Below, one piece after another: positions 42,410 through 52,512 of a stretch of DNA of 64,000 nucleotides (its first letter is position 1; every line of letters starts with the position of its first letter). Below the pieces are notes generated by a model, which had not been told where the DNA came from, searched no databases, and saw nothing but the letters and a program-made list of their open reading frames with translations. This DNA is from Pseudomonadota bacterium (GTDB lineage: Bacteria > Pseudomonadota > Gammaproteobacteria > Burkholderiales > JABEVD01), in NCBI GenBank assembly GCA_021848825.1, contig JAJZTQ010000001.1:62001-126000 (forward strand), written 5' to 3'. A program made the position numbers and the translations under genes.

Positions 42410-44296
42410 ATGAACGAACTCGAATTGCTACGGCATCTTGAACAGGTTGTCAACAAACATGCCATAGTCAGCAGATCCGATCTGGAAGGCAACATCACCT
42501 ATGCCAACGAGCAATTCTGCGACATCAGCGGCTACAGCCGCGAAGAGCTTATAGGGAAGAACCACAGAATACTCAATTCCGGATTCCATGCTAAGGCGTT
42601 CTTTGCAGAAATGTGGCGTACCCTGACCAGCGGTGGAACTTGGCAAGGGCAGATCAAGAATAGAAGGAAGGACGGATCCTGCTATTGGGTTGAGACGACT
42701 ATCTCGCCGATTCACGGGGCGGAGGGCGAGCGAGTCGGGTATATCTCCATCAGGACAGACATCACCAGAATCCATGACCTGATGGAGCAGGTCCATCTGC
42801 AGGCAAATGTGCTCGGCATGACAACCGATGCCATCCTGATTGCCGACGCCCAGGCTGCGGATTTCCCACTTATTTACGTCAATCCTGCATTCACCAGGAT
42901 TACAGGTTATTCGCCTGCTGAAGTAATAGGAAGGAATTGCCGTTTCCTCAATAACGGCGACATTGACCAGCCGGGTATTTCGGTCATAAGGGAGGCGCTG
43001 GAGAAGACCTGCAATGCTAAGGCCGTTTTGCGCAATTACCGCAAGGACGGAAGCCTCTTTTGGAACGAAATTCACATTTCTCCCGTTTTCGGCGACAAGA
43101 GCGAGGTTACCCATTTCGTTGCGATCGAACAGGATGTGACAGAACGGGTAAATGCCGAGCAGGCCCTGCTCGCAGCCAGAGACGAGGCGGAAAGGGCAAA
43201 TCGGGCCAAATCCGAATTTCTCACCAAGATGAGCCACGAACTTCGCACTCCCTTGAATTCCATACTCGGTTTCGCACAGCTTATGGAATCGGATCCTGTT
43301 CATTTGCTGGACCAATCGCAGAAAGAGGGGGTTGGGCAGATCCTCAAGGCGGGATGGCATCTGCTCAGGCTGATAGACCAATTGCTCGACCTCGGAAAAA
43401 TAGAATCGGGGAAAATCAGCCTTTCGATTGAAGAAATTCCCCTAAACGATGTGGTGCTAGAAAGCCTGGGTTTGATGGAAGGTGTGCGCAGGGATCACGG
43501 CGCCTCGTTTTCTACGCATATTGCCGAAGAAATGACGGTTCTTGCCGACAGGATGAGGCTTCAACAGATACTCGTCAATCTTTTCAGCAACGCGGCGAAG
43601 TACGGGGATGGCGGAGTCCTGGTATCAGCGGAGCGAAACAGGCTCGGGATGATAAGGATCACCGTTTCCGATAAGGGAGCCGGGATTGACCAACAACAGA
43701 TCGCTCGACTTTTTGAACCTTTTGACAGGCTTGACGTAGATAAAAGAGGGATACAGGGTACCGGAGTGGGTCTTGCGATTTCCAAGCAGCTTGTCGAGTT
43801 GATGAAAGGCGGGATAGGGGTCGAGAGTTCGCCGGGGGAGGGGAGCCGCTTCTGGATAGAACTCCCTTCCCGGCCCATGCCGGTTGCAAACAAAGACGCT
43901 GACGAAAAGTCCAGGCCGGAAAGGCATGTTTTGCTCTATGTCGAAGACAATCCGGCGAGCCAAATGCTCGTTGAACAGATCGTCTCGATGCTGCCTAACG
44001 TCGAACTTCACGGCGCTCAAACTGCCGACATGGGTATCTCGCTCGCCAGGGCGATCCGACCCGACCTGATTTTGTCCGACATCCATCTGCCGGGCATGGA
44101 TGGGTATACTATGCTCTCCATTCTCAAAAAAGATGAAGCCACCAGGCATATCCCTGTCATCGCCGTTTCCGCCCATGCAAGGCAGGGGAGGAAAATGGAG
44201 GCTGCAGGTTTTTCTCATTTCATTGAAAAACCGATCAAGGTTCAGAAATTTCTGGAAGTGGTCTCCAGCATGCTTTCCCGGAAGGAGCCAGGATGA
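42410..44296 (+). CDS. LOV-domain hybrid histidine kinase (PAS-LOV-HK-REC)
   Basis: The 628-residue protein has no membrane segment. A PAS domain (about 10-115) is followed by a LOV-type PAS (about 130-245), His kinase (phospho-acceptor H276 in KMSHELRTPLNS, N-box NLFSNAAKYG, G1 DKGAGI) and a receiver (D557 in SDIHLPGMDGY). The LOV part has GRNCRFLNN with the flavin-reactive Cys177, and NYRKDGSLFWNE with both flavin-binding Asn, so blue-light sensing is likely. The usual flipping Gln of the last strand is Glu240 (FVAIEQDVTER). The stop overlaps the next kinase start (ATGA). Confidence 0.85.
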   Translation: MNELELLRHLEQVVNKHAIVSRSDLEGNITYANEQFCDISGYSREELIGKNHRILNSGFHAKAFFAEMWRTLTSGGTWQGQIKNRRKDGSCYWVETTISPIHGAEGERVGYISIRTDITRIHDLMEQVHLQANVLGMTTDAILIADAQAADFPLIYVNPAFTRITGYSPAEVIGRNCRFLNNGDIDQPGISVIREALEKTCNAKAVLRNYRKDGSLFWNEIHISPVFGDKSEVTHFVAIEQDVTERVNAEQALLAARDEAERANRAKSEFLTKMSHELRTPLNSILGFAQLMESDPVHLLDQSQKEGVGQILKAGWHLLRLIDQLLDLGKIESGKISLSIEEIPLNDVVLESLGLMEGVRRDHGASFSTHIAEEMTVLADRMRLQQILVNLFSNAAKYGDGGVLVSAERNRLGMIRITVSDKGAGIDQQQIARLFEPFDRLDVDKRGIQGTGVGLAISKQLVELMKGGIGVESSPGEGSRFWIELPSRPMPVANKDADEKSRPERHVLLYVEDNPASQMLVEQIVSMLPNVELHGAQTADMGISLARAIRPDLILSDIHLPGMDGYTMLSILKKDEATRHIPVIAVSAHARQGRKMEAAGFSHFIEKPIKVQKFLEVVSSMLSRKEPG

Positions 44297-47200
44297 ATTT
44301 CCTGGGAACCATCCCTGGAAACGTTGAGGACGAACCACTTCGCGCCTTGTTGGTCGAGGAGCGAAGGGAGGATGTTCCTTATCATGCAGAACTGCTGCAT
44401 CAGGCAGGATTCCTTGTCCGCAATACGTCAGAGCCCTCCGAAGCCATTGCGGCGCTGAAAGCCTTCGATCCCGATCTTGTCGTGCTCGCTTTAGGGGACG
44501 CCGACAGCCTTGAATTGGCTACCCGTATTCGTGAAGAGGGAGGGAGACGGCTTGGCATATTGCAGATCGCATTGAAATTGAACAACGAATCGACGGCGGA
44601 TGCCGTGCGAAAGGGCGTGAATATCTGTTTGTCGACCCCGTTCGATGATCAATCCTTTGTATCGGCCTGCCTTACCATGGCGGGCAATGCAAGAGAGACG
44701 GCGCTTGCCGAGCGCCGCTGCAGGATGCTTGAGATGGAACAGCATTTTCTGAGGGGGACGCTGGACGAACATGCAATCGTCAGCGTGGCCGACCGGGGAG
44801 GCACCATCACCTACGTCAACGACAAATTCTGTCAAATCAGCGGCTACACGAAGAAAGAGCTCCTGGGAAGGAACCACCGCATTCTGAAGTCTAGTGAGCA
44901 TCCCCGGGAATTCTACACCGAAATGTGGGGAATCATCTCGGGCGGAAATACATGGCATGGGGTGATCTGCAACAGGCGCAAGGATGGCGGCTTCTACTGG
45001 GTGGAATCCACGATCATGCCTTTCATCGGCTCGGATGGGAAGCCATCCCAGTATGTATCCATCAGGACCGACATCACGGACTTGATAGAAACTCAATCCA
45101 TGCTCGCAGTCAGCGAAGAAAGATTCAGACGCGGTCAAAATTTCGCCAACATCGGCACATGGGACTGGAACATCGAGACAGGGGTGCTTTTCTGGACGGA
45201 ACGCATCGCTCCGCTTTTCGGCTATCCGCCTGGAAAGCTGGAAACCAGCTACGAAAATTTCCTGGCGGCGGTTCATCCTGAAGACCGTGAGCGGGTGATC
45301 GGAGCGGTGAATGCCTGTCTCGAACGGGGGAGAGGCTACGAAATCGAACACCGTGTAGTCTGGCCCGACGGAACGGTGAAATGGCTGCTTGAGCGGGGCG
45401 CCGTGATCCGCGATTTTGACGGAACACCGGTCAAGATGCTGGGCGTCGTCCAGGACATCGATAGACGAAAACGGGCGGAAATCGATCTCGCCGAGCGCGA
45501 AGGTTTTTTTTCGAAACTGGTGAGCATCCTTCCAGGAATGATCAGCTACTGGGATGCCGATTTGCGCAACCGGTTCGCCAGTCCCGGCTATCAGGAATGG
45601 TTCGGCATCAGGCCTGACCCTGGCATCACTTTACGGGAAGTTCTTGGCGGTGAGCTTTACAAAAGGAATGAAGCGGTTATCGCCAGGGCCCTTTCAGGCG
45701 AAAAAGTGAGATTCGAAAGAGAGATCGTCAAAGCAGACGATGGAACGACCAGGAATGTCATTGTGGATTATATTCCGGACGTCGTGGATCGAAGCGTAAT
45801 CGGCTTTTTTGTCGTGGTGACTGATATCACCGATGTCAAGCAGGCAGAGGAGCGGATTGCGTTATTCCAGAGGATCTTTTCCGCTTCCAGCCAGAGCGTG
45901 GGCGTGGCCGACGCGGACGGACGAATGGTTTACATCAATCCTGCTCATGAAAGTTTGGTTGGTTACAGTGCGGATGAGGTGCTGGGCAAACCCTTCACGA
46001 TTTTTCTTCCGGAAGAGGATGGGCCAAGGTTAGCGCAGGAAATCATGGAGGCGACTTCACAGGGGCGAAGTTGGTCTGGAATGCTGACTATCAGGCGCAA
46101 GGACGGTTCTTGTTTCCCTTCGGTCAGCAACATCGATGTCTCGTACGATGCGAATGAGAAAATACAGAACATCTTCAATATCTTCTCTGACTTCAGCGAA
46201 GAGATCGCAAGGCGGAATGAACTCGCGAGGGCCAAGGAAGAAGCTGAACGGGCCAACCGGGCGAAATCGAAATTCCTTTCCAGCATGAGCCACGAATTGC
46301 GTACGCCAATGAATGCCATCCTGGGCTTCGGCCAGCTGATGGATCACGAACAGAGCCTTTCGCCGGTGCAAAAGGACAACGTCAGGGAGATCCTGAAAGC
46401 GGGCTACCATCTTCTGGACCTCATCAACGACGTGCTCGATCTTGCAAAAATCGAATCCGGCAAATTGTATTTCTCCCTTGAGCCGGTTGAGTTGACCCAT
46501 GTAATCGAGGAATGCATCAATATCGCAAGCGTCTTGGCCGAAAGACAGAATGTCCGCATCGAGCATGAGTGCGTCGCAGGAGCGGTGGTGCGCGCAGACC
46601 GGGTGCGCCTCAAGCAGGCATTGGTCAATCTTATTTCGAATGCCATCAAATACAACCGGGCAGGCGGGAGCGTGAGGATTGAAGTCCTTGCTGAGGAAGG
46701 GGACAGGTTGCGCATTGTGGTCATCGATAACGGTGTTGGCATTCCGAAAGATCGAATGGTCGAGCTTTTTCGGCCATTCAGCCGGCTGGATGCCGATAAG
46801 CGAGGCATAGAAGGCACCGGAATCGGCCTTTCCATCACGAAAAGCATGGTCGAAAAAATGGGAGGGGAGGTCGGTGCGGAGAGCGAGCCGGGTATCGGAA
46901 GCCGCTTCTGGATCGATCTGCCAATGGAAGCTCGATCCCAACCTGCAAGGCATGATGAACCTGTTTCCGCTGGCGCACCTGAATGGCGCCTATCCGGAAC
47001 GGCCGGCACCGTGCTGTATATCGAGGACAATCCTTCCAATATCAAGCTCGTGGAGAAAATGCTCGGACGATTCGACAAGGTCGACCTGCTCACTGCGCAT
47101 ACTGCGGAACTGGGTATCGGTCTTGCGAAATCACGCAATCCGGACATGATCCTGCTCGACATCAACCTCCCGGAAATGGACGGCTATCAGGTGCTGAACA

Positions 47201-47376
47201 TACTGAATTCCGATAATGAGTTAAAGAACATCCCGGTCATCGCCGTTACCGCCAATGCCATGCCGCGGGATATCGAGCGTGGCAGGGCGGCCGGATTCGC
47301 TGAGTACCTTACAAAACCGATCGACATGCAGAAGCTTGTCGATCTTGTAGAGCGTTTCCTGAAAAATGAAGGATGA
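44293..47376 (+). CDS. hybrid histidine kinase with degenerate N-terminal receiver (REC*-PASx4-HK-REC)
   Basis: The 1027-residue soluble protein starts with a receiver-like fold (about 15-140) that lacks the phospho-acceptor Asp: the site reads LVVLALGD. Four PAS domains follow (about 150-262, 275-395, 405-520, 525-650). Then come the kinase (KSKFLSSMSHELRTPMNA, NLISNAIKYN, DNGVGIPKDR) and a normal receiver (MILLDINLPEMDGY). None of the PAS domains has a LOV cysteine motif. The start overlaps the LOV kinase stop, so the pair is co-translated. A likely target for its phosphate is the next gene, an HD-GYP regulator. Confidence 0.9.
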   Translation: MNFLGTIPGNVEDEPLRALLVEERREDVPYHAELLHQAGFLVRNTSEPSEAIAALKAFDPDLVVLALGDADSLELATRIREEGGRRLGILQIALKLNNESTADAVRKGVNICLSTPFDDQSFVSACLTMAGNARETALAERRCRMLEMEQHFLRGTLDEHAIVSVADRGGTITYVNDKFCQISGYTKKELLGRNHRILKSSEHPREFYTEMWGIISGGNTWHGVICNRRKDGGFYWVESTIMPFIGSDGKPSQYVSIRTDITDLIETQSMLAVSEERFRRGQNFANIGTWDWNIETGVLFWTERIAPLFGYPPGKLETSYENFLAAVHPEDRERVIGAVNACLERGRGYEIEHRVVWPDGTVKWLLERGAVIRDFDGTPVKMLGVVQDIDRRKRAEIDLAEREGFFSKLVSILPGMISYWDADLRNRFASPGYQEWFGIRPDPGITLREVLGGELYKRNEAVIARALSGEKVRFEREIVKADDGTTRNVIVDYIPDVVDRSVIGFFVVVTDITDVKQAEERIALFQRIFSASSQSVGVADADGRMVYINPAHESLVGYSADEVLGKPFTIFLPEEDGPRLAQEIMEATSQGRSWSGMLTIRRKDGSCFPSVSNIDVSYDANEKIQNIFNIFSDFSEEIARRNELARAKEEAERANRAKSKFLSSMSHELRTPMNAILGFGQLMDHEQSLSPVQKDNVREILKAGYHLLDLINDVLDLAKIESGKLYFSLEPVELTHVIEECINIASVLAERQNVRIEHECVAGAVVRADRVRLKQALVNLISNAIKYNRAGGSVRIEVLAEEGDRLRIVVIDNGVGIPKDRMVELFRPFSRLDADKRGIEGTGIGLSITKSMVEKMGGEVGAESEPGIGSRFWIDLPMEARSQPARHDEPVSAGAPEWRLSGTAGTVLYIEDNPSNIKLVEKMLGRFDKVDLLTAHTAELGIGLAKSRNPDMILLDINLPEMDGYQVLNILNSDNELKNIPVIAVTANAMPRDIERGRAAGFAEYLTKPIDMQKLVDLVERFLKNEG

Positions 47377-47379
47377 TGA

Positions 47380-48435
47380 ATGAATGCATTGAGCCTGGAT
47401 CAGCATATCCTGATCGTCGATGACGAGATGGCCAACCTCAAGCTGCTGGAAAGAATGCTCGGCATGCATGGCTACAATAGCCTCGCGCTGGTTCAGGATC
47501 CCAGGAACATGATAGAGGAATACAAGCGCAAAAGACCTGACCTCATTCTTCTGGATGTCAACATGCCTTACCTCAACGGCTATCAGGTGATCGAGGAATT
47601 GAAGGCGCTCGAAGACCCATTGCTGCCTCCGATAGTCATCCTGACTGCACAGAATGGAAAAGAGCACCTGATCAAGGGCCTTTCCCTCGGCGCGCGCGAT
47701 TTCGTCACGAAGCCATTCGATCAGGCAGAATTGATGATGAGGGTGCGCAATCTTCTGGATGCCCATCTTGCCCACAAGCTTCTGCTCGACCAGAAGAAAG
47801 TGCTGCAGGAGATGGTAGAGAGCCGCACCCGGGAACTCTACGAGTCCCGCCTGGAAATCATCCGTTTTCTCGGGCGCGCTGCGGAATTCAGGGATAACGA
47901 GACGGGCGTCCATATCGTGCGAATGAGCCATTACAGCGCATGTCTGGGAAAGGCGGCGGGGATGGCAAAAGAGGATGCCGAAATGCTGCTCAACGCGAGC
48001 CCGATGCACGACATAGGCAAGATAGGCATTCCGGATCATATCCTGCAAAAGCCGGGAAAGCTCGATGAGGCTGAATACGAGATCATGAAGAAGCATGCGC
48101 AGATCGGCGCAGACATTCTTTCAGGTCATCATTCTCCGCTAATGCAGATGGCGGCAACCATCGCGCTCACTCATCACGAGAAGTGGGATGGCTCAGGCTA
48201 CCCTCAGGGTCTCAAGGGGGAAGACATTCCCTTTATCGGAAGGATTGTCGCATTGTGTGATGTTTTCGACGCGCTGACTTCCAACCGTCCTTACAAGAAG
48301 GCATGGCGTGTCGAGGATGCGCGGGGGTATATCTTGGAAAACAGGGGAAAGCATTTCGATCCCGGGCTTGCCGACATTTTTGAACGAACTTTCTCAGAAA
48401 TAGTCACCATCAGGGAAAGATATGTGGAACAATGA
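47380..48435 (+). CDS. HD-GYP response regulator (c-di-GMP phosphodiesterase, RpfG-like)
   Basis: The 351-residue protein has a receiver (about 8-125, phosphorylatable Asp in LILLDVNMPYLNGY) and an HD-GYP domain (about 150-345) with MHDIGKIGIPDHIL, HHEKWDGSGYP and RIVALCDVFDAL intact. Such proteins hydrolyse cyclic di-GMP when the receiver is phosphorylated. It starts three bases after the hybrid kinase stop. Light or redox sensing by the upstream kinases could therefore change c-di-GMP and motility. It ends 74 bases before the chemotaxis operon, which has its own promoter. Confidence 0.93.
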   Translation: MNALSLDQHILIVDDEMANLKLLERMLGMHGYNSLALVQDPRNMIEEYKRKRPDLILLDVNMPYLNGYQVIEELKALEDPLLPPIVILTAQNGKEHLIKGLSLGARDFVTKPFDQAELMMRVRNLLDAHLAHKLLLDQKKVLQEMVESRTRELYESRLEIIRFLGRAAEFRDNETGVHIVRMSHYSACLGKAAGMAKEDAEMLLNASPMHDIGKIGIPDHILQKPGKLDEAEYEIMKKHAQIGADILSGHHSPLMQMAATIALTHHEKWDGSGYPQGLKGEDIPFIGRIVALCDVFDALTSNRPYKKAWRVEDARGYILENRGKHFDPGLADIFERTFSEIVTIRERYVEQ

Positions 48436-48443
48436 GCATACTC

Positions 48444-48470
48444 TAAAGTAACTGGAAATCATTCCGATAT
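48444..48470 (+). promoter_or_regulatory. sigma-28 (FliA) type promoter of the chemotaxis operon
   Basis: TAAAGTAA, an 11-base spacer and TCCGATAT match the flagellar sigma-28 consensus TAAAGTTT-N11-GCCGATAA at 12 of 16 positions. It lies 40 bases before the first che operon gene. Confidence 0.7.
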
Positions 48471-48509
48471 GACATGAATCAGACTAGTCATGGAATCGGA
48501 TGAGCGATA

Positions 48510-49664
48510 ATGAAAAACAAGTCGAAAAACGGAGCTTACGGCGCAGTCTTGCTGACAGGGGTTGTTTTGTTGAGGCTGATTTTCCCCCCCCTGCCGACGC
48601 TACAGGAGTGGTTTGCCTACGTGGTTCTGCTCATGGGATGGCTTGCGATTTCCAGGCTTGAAGGTCGCGGCGAGGTGCAGACCGTTGTTGCTCATGAAAG
48701 CGAAGAACCAGCCCCTTTTCTGCGAGCATTCAAGGGTCGTCTCGATCATCAGCTCGACTCTGCAGAGGAAGAGCTTGAACAGGTTCAAAAGCTGCTTGTC
48801 GATGCGATCGACAAGCTCCTCGCCAGCTTCAACAGTCTTTCCGAGCAGACCAGCATGCAGCAGCGGCTTGCCGTCGCGGCGGTTCGAGGGCAGATGGAGG
48901 GGGAAGAAGCGACCGACTTCAAATCGTTTGTAGGGGAAGCGGATAGCCTGCTTTCCTTTTTCGTCGATAATATCATCGAGAACAGCAAGACCGCGATGCT
49001 GCTCGTCGAGCATCTTGAAAGCATCAGCAAGAATGTCGATTCGGTCAAGAAATTCCTCGGCGAGATCGACGCGATTTCGAAGCAGACCAACCTGCTCGCA
49101 TTGAATGCGGCGATCGAGGCGGCGAGAGCCGGGGAGACGGGAAGGGGATTTGCCGTAGTTGCGGACGAAGTGAGGAAGCTTTCCTCGAGAACTGAGGAAT
49201 TCAACCAGAAGATCAACGAAGTCGTATCGAGGATACACGAATCAGTATCGGTCGCGGAGAAGGACGTTCACACGATGGCTTCAAAGGACATGAATTATGC
49301 GATCCAGTCCAAGCAATCGTTGATGCACACAATGGATGACATCAATACCCTCAATGCGGGGCTCGAGCAGTCCATGGAACAGCTCGGGAGCATCGCCAGT
49401 CAGATAGAGCGTGACGTGAATGCCGCGGTGACAGGCCTGCAGTTCCAGGACATGACCACCCAGCTCACCGAACACACCAAAAAGCGAGTCGAGGCAGTCA
49501 GGCTGTTTTACGACAGGGTTTGCGAAATCGAGGCGGCATCGCCGCAAGACCGAGGAAGGATGCTTGAAGAAACGGGGGAGATGCTCACTGTTGCAGAGCA
49601 TATTGGGCAGAAGAATCCGGTCCGCCAGGAACACATGGAAAGCGGCGATATTGAATTATTTTAG
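48510..49664 (+). CDS. methyl-accepting chemotaxis-type protein without sensor domain
   Basis: The 384-residue protein has two close membrane segments (about 9-28 and 33-48), a coiled coil and the MCP hairpin tip [39 protein letters not shown]. There is almost no periplasmic loop, so it cannot bind a large ligand. It ends in a helical part with [12 protein letters not shown] and a C-terminus GDIELF without a CheR-binding pentapeptide. It may report membrane or internal state to CheA. It is the first gene after the sigma-28-type promoter and nine bases before cheY. Confidence 0.9.
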   Translation: MKNKSKNGAYGAVLLTGVVLLRLIFPPLPTLQEWFAYVVLLMGWLAISRLEGRGEVQTVVAHESEEPAPFLRAFKGRLDHQLDSAEEELEQVQKLLVDAIDKLLASFNSLSEQTSMQQRLAVAAVRGQMEGEEATDFKSFVGEADSLLSFFVDNIIENSKTAMLLVEHLESISKNVDSVKKFLGEIDAISKQTNLLALNAAIEAARAGETGRGFAVVADEVRKLSSRTEEFNQKINEVVSRIHESVSVAEKDVHTMASKDMNYAIQSKQSLMHTMDDINTLNAGLEQSMEQLGSIASQIERDVNAAVTGLQFQDMTTQLTEHTKKRVEAVRLFYDRVCEIEAASPQDRGRMLEETGEMLTVAEHIGQKNPVRQEHMESGDIELF

Positions 49665-49672
49665 GAGAAGGT

Positions 49673-50038
49673 ATGGGCAAGGCGATCCTGACAGTAGATG
49701 ATTCTGCTTCCATCAGGCAGATGGTGGTTTTTACCCTCAAGGGTGCGGGGTATACGGTCACAGAGGCGGTCGACGGGCAGGACGGGCTCGCCAAGGCCAA
49801 AACAGGTTCGTTCAACCTGATCCTCACCGATCAGAACATGCCCAAGATGGACGGCCTGACGCTCATCAGGTCGCTGAGAGGACTTCCTCAGTACAAGGCC
49901 ACTCCTATACTGATGCTCACCACCGAATCCGGCGACACGATGAAGGCGCAGGGCAGGGCTGCGGGCGCGACAGGATGGCTGGTCAAGCCGTTCGATCCCG
50001 CCAAGCTCCTCGAAGTCGTGAAGAAGGTGATAGGCTGA
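49673..50038 (+). CDS. cheY: chemotaxis response regulator CheY
   Basis: The 121-residue receiver has the acidic pair DDSAS, phospho-acceptor Asp in LILTDQNMPKMDG, Thr in MLTTESG and Lys in WLVKPFDPAK. Its length and stand-alone form match CheY, which binds the flagellar switch. GGAGAAGG precedes the ATG. cheA follows after two bases. Confidence 0.95.
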   Translation: MGKAILTVDDSASIRQMVVFTLKGAGYTVTEAVDGQDGLAKAKTGSFNLILTDQNMPKMDGLTLIRSLRGLPQYKATPILMLTTESGDTMKAQGRAAGATGWLVKPFDPAKLLEVVKKVIG

Positions 50039-50040
50039 TC

Positions 50041-51972
50041 ATGTCAGTAGACATGAGCCAGTTCTACCAGATTTTCTTCGACGAAGCCGAAGAGCATCTG
50101 GCCGAAATGGAAAAGCTCCTTCTTTCCCTGGACATAGGCAATCCCGGCACGGAGGAGTTGAACGCCATTTTCAGGGCGGCGCATTCGATCAAGGGGGGAA
50201 GCGGCACCTTCGGATTCACCGACATGGCCGAAGTGACGCATGTGCTCGAGACGCTCCTCGACAAGCTCAGAAAGGGCGAGCTTCAGCTCAGGACCGAAAT
50301 GGTCGATGCCTTCCTGATGGCGGTGGACGTCATCAAAACGCAGCTCGCCGCCCACAGGGGGGAAGGCGAGCGGGACGAATCGGCTGAAGTCGAAGTTTGC
50401 AGGAATCTTGAGGAACTTTCCGAGAATCAGACGCTGGATCCGATGACGCGCTATGAAATCGCGCTGCAAGATTTGCCGCAGCCGCTGATTGAGCAGTTGA
50501 AGCGGATCGGCGAAGCGCAGATCGAGGAAAAGGAAGGAGAATTCAGGATTCTTCTGCTGACATCGGAAAGCGAATTGGTGATCAGGGAGATGCTCGAATT
50601 TTTTGTTCCAACGGATGCCGTTTCAATGTCGAAGGTCGAGGAATCCTACGGCTTTTTCGATACGCCCGAAGAGGACGAATCATTCGGTTTTTTCGAGCCC
50701 GAGCCCGAACCCTATGGTTTTTTCGAACCCGAACAGGTCGAGGAAGCTTACGGTTTTTTCGAACCAGTTGTGGAAATCCCTAAAAAAGCAGAAGAGCCGA
50801 AAGCGAAACCCGCTGTTCAAAGCGAAACAATCCGGGTCAGTGTCGAGAAAGTCGATCAGCTGATCAATCTTGTCGGAGAGCTCGTGATCACAGAGGCGAT
50901 GCTCGCGCAGACTGCTGCCGGCCTCGATTCAGCGGTTTTCGAAAAGCTTCAGGCAAGCCTTGCACAGCTCGAACGCAATACCCGGGATCTGCAGGAATCG
51001 GTGATGTCGATCAGGATGATGCCGATTTCTTTCGTGTTCAACCGTTTTCCCAGGGTGGTGAGGGATCTTGCCGCGAAGCTCGAAAAGCAGGTGGAACTCG
51101 CAACCGAAGGGGAAACGACCGAACTCGACAAGGGGCTGATCGAGCGGATTGCAGATCCGCTCACCCACCTTGTCAGGAACAGTCTGGACCATGGCATCGA
51201 ATCCCCCGAAAAGCGTGTCGCTTCCGGAAAAAATCCCAAGGGGAAGATCATGCTGAGGGCATTCCACAGAGGGGGGAGCATCGTCATCGAAGTATCCGAC
51301 GATGGGGGCGGATTGAACAGGAAAAGAATCCTCGAAAAGGCGGCTTCCCGGGGGATTCCTGTTCACGAAGGCATGCCGGACGGCGAAGTCTGGCAGCTGA
51401 TCTTCGAAGCGGGATTTTCCACCGCTGAAGTCGTGACGGATATTTCGGGCAGGGGCGTGGGCATGGACGTGGTGAAGCGCAACATCCATGAACTGGGCGG
51501 GAGAATCGAGATAGAGTCCAAGGAAGGCATGGGGACCAGGATATCGATCAGCCTGCCGCTCACCCTCGCAATTCTGGATGGGATGTCGATAGGGGTCAGC
51601 GACCAGACGCTGATCATTCCCCTGAATTGCATCGTGGAAACACTGCAGCCCAGGAAATCCGAAATCAAGAGCGTGAGCGGGGAGAAGCGTCTTTTGGGGG
51701 TGAGAGGGGAATATGTTCCGATGGTTGTGCTTCACGAGGTGTTCAATCTGCCACCCAAATCTCAGGACATCGAACAGGGCGTGGCGGTGATCGTGGAAGT
51801 GGACGGGAGGAAGGTCGCGCTTTTCGTGGATGATCTGCTCGGCCAGCATCAGGTCGTGATCAAGAGCCTGGAGTCTAACTACCGCAAGGTCCACGGCATT
51901 TCGGGTGCGACCATCATGGGAGATGGCAGCGTCGCGCTGATTCTGGATGTGAGCGAGCTGCTCGCGGCATGA
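50041..51972 (+). CDS. cheA: chemotaxis histidine kinase CheA with YGFF-repeat linker
   Basis: The 643-residue kinase has a P1 phosphotransfer domain (about 1-130; H in [16 protein letters not shown]), a reduced P2-like part (about 140-195), and a linker with four aromatic repeats YGFF/FGFF at 203-206, 215-218, 225-228 and 237-240 set in Glu/Pro-rich sequence. P3 dimerisation ([16 protein letters not shown]), the P4 ATPase ([37 protein letters not shown]) and a C-terminal CheW-like P5 follow. The ATG at 50041 is right after cheY. The repeats are not part of standard CheA domains and may be docking sites. Confidence 0.95.
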   Translation: MSVDMSQFYQIFFDEAEEHLAEMEKLLLSLDIGNPGTEELNAIFRAAHSIKGGSGTFGFTDMAEVTHVLETLLDKLRKGELQLRTEMVDAFLMAVDVIKTQLAAHRGEGERDESAEVEVCRNLEELSENQTLDPMTRYEIALQDLPQPLIEQLKRIGEAQIEEKEGEFRILLLTSESELVIREMLEFFVPTDAVSMSKVEESYGFFDTPEEDESFGFFEPEPEPYGFFEPEQVEEAYGFFEPVVEIPKKAEEPKAKPAVQSETIRVSVEKVDQLINLVGELVITEAMLAQTAAGLDSAVFEKLQASLAQLERNTRDLQESVMSIRMMPISFVFNRFPRVVRDLAAKLEKQVELATEGETTELDKGLIERIADPLTHLVRNSLDHGIESPEKRVASGKNPKGKIMLRAFHRGGSIVIEVSDDGGGLNRKRILEKAASRGIPVHEGMPDGEVWQLIFEAGFSTAEVVTDISGRGVGMDVVKRNIHELGGRIEIESKEGMGTRISISLPLTLAILDGMSIGVSDQTLIIPLNCIVETLQPRKSEIKSVSGEKRLLGVRGEYVPMVVLHEVFNLPPKSQDIEQGVAVIVEVDGRKVALFVDDLLGQHQVVIKSLESNYRKVHGISGATIMGDGSVALILDVSELLAA

Positions 51973-51995
51973 AGGCAATTTCTGGGAAGGGCAAT

Positions 51996-52487
51996 ATGGC
52001 GAATCCAAATCAAATGACAGAAGCGGGGGCGGAATCGAGCAGGGAATTCCTGACCTTCACCTTGGGGGCTGAGGAATACGGCATCGATATCCTGAAGGTT
52101 CAGGAAATCCGGGGCTACGATACCGTCACCTCGATCGCCAACACGCCGGACTTCATCAAGGGGGTGATCAATCTGCGCGGCGTCATCGTTCCTATCGTCG
52201 ACATGCGCATCAAGTTCCATCTCGGCCAGGTCGAATACGATCAATTCACGGTCGTGATCATCCTCAATGTCGCGGGAAGGGTCGTCGGCATCGTGGTCGA
52301 TGGCGTTTCGGACGTCGTTGCGCTGAGTCCTGAAGAGATCCGGGCTGCGCCCAATTTCTCGTCCAGGCTGGATACCCAGTTCATCATGGGACTCGGAGCG
52401 CTGGAAGAACGGATGCTGATCCTCATCGATATCGAGAAGCTGATGACGAGCAGGGAAATGGAGCTGGTCGACGAAGCTTCGGCCTGA
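51996..52487 (+). CDS. cheW: chemotaxis coupling protein CheW
   Basis: The 163-residue protein reads [43 protein letters not shown] and [15 protein letters not shown], a complete CheW fold that links CheA to receptors. I prefer ATG 51996 (GGAAGGG upstream); an in-frame ATG at 51969 overlaps the cheA stop and would add nine residues. The following MCP gene starts 26 bases later. Confidence 0.94.
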   Translation: MANPNQMTEAGAESSREFLTFTLGAEEYGIDILKVQEIRGYDTVTSIANTPDFIKGVINLRGVIVPIVDMRIKFHLGQVEYDQFTVVIILNVAGRVVGIVVDGVSDVVALSPEEIRAAPNFSSRLDTQFIMGLGALEERMLILIDIEKLMTSREMELVDEASA

Positions 52488-52512
52488 AGACAACACAGAA
52501 ACGGAGAAGAAC

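Noticed and set aside
42228-42413. A 61-codon ORF before the LOV kinase
   Set aside because: No ribosome site or coding character and it overlaps the well-supported kinase start.
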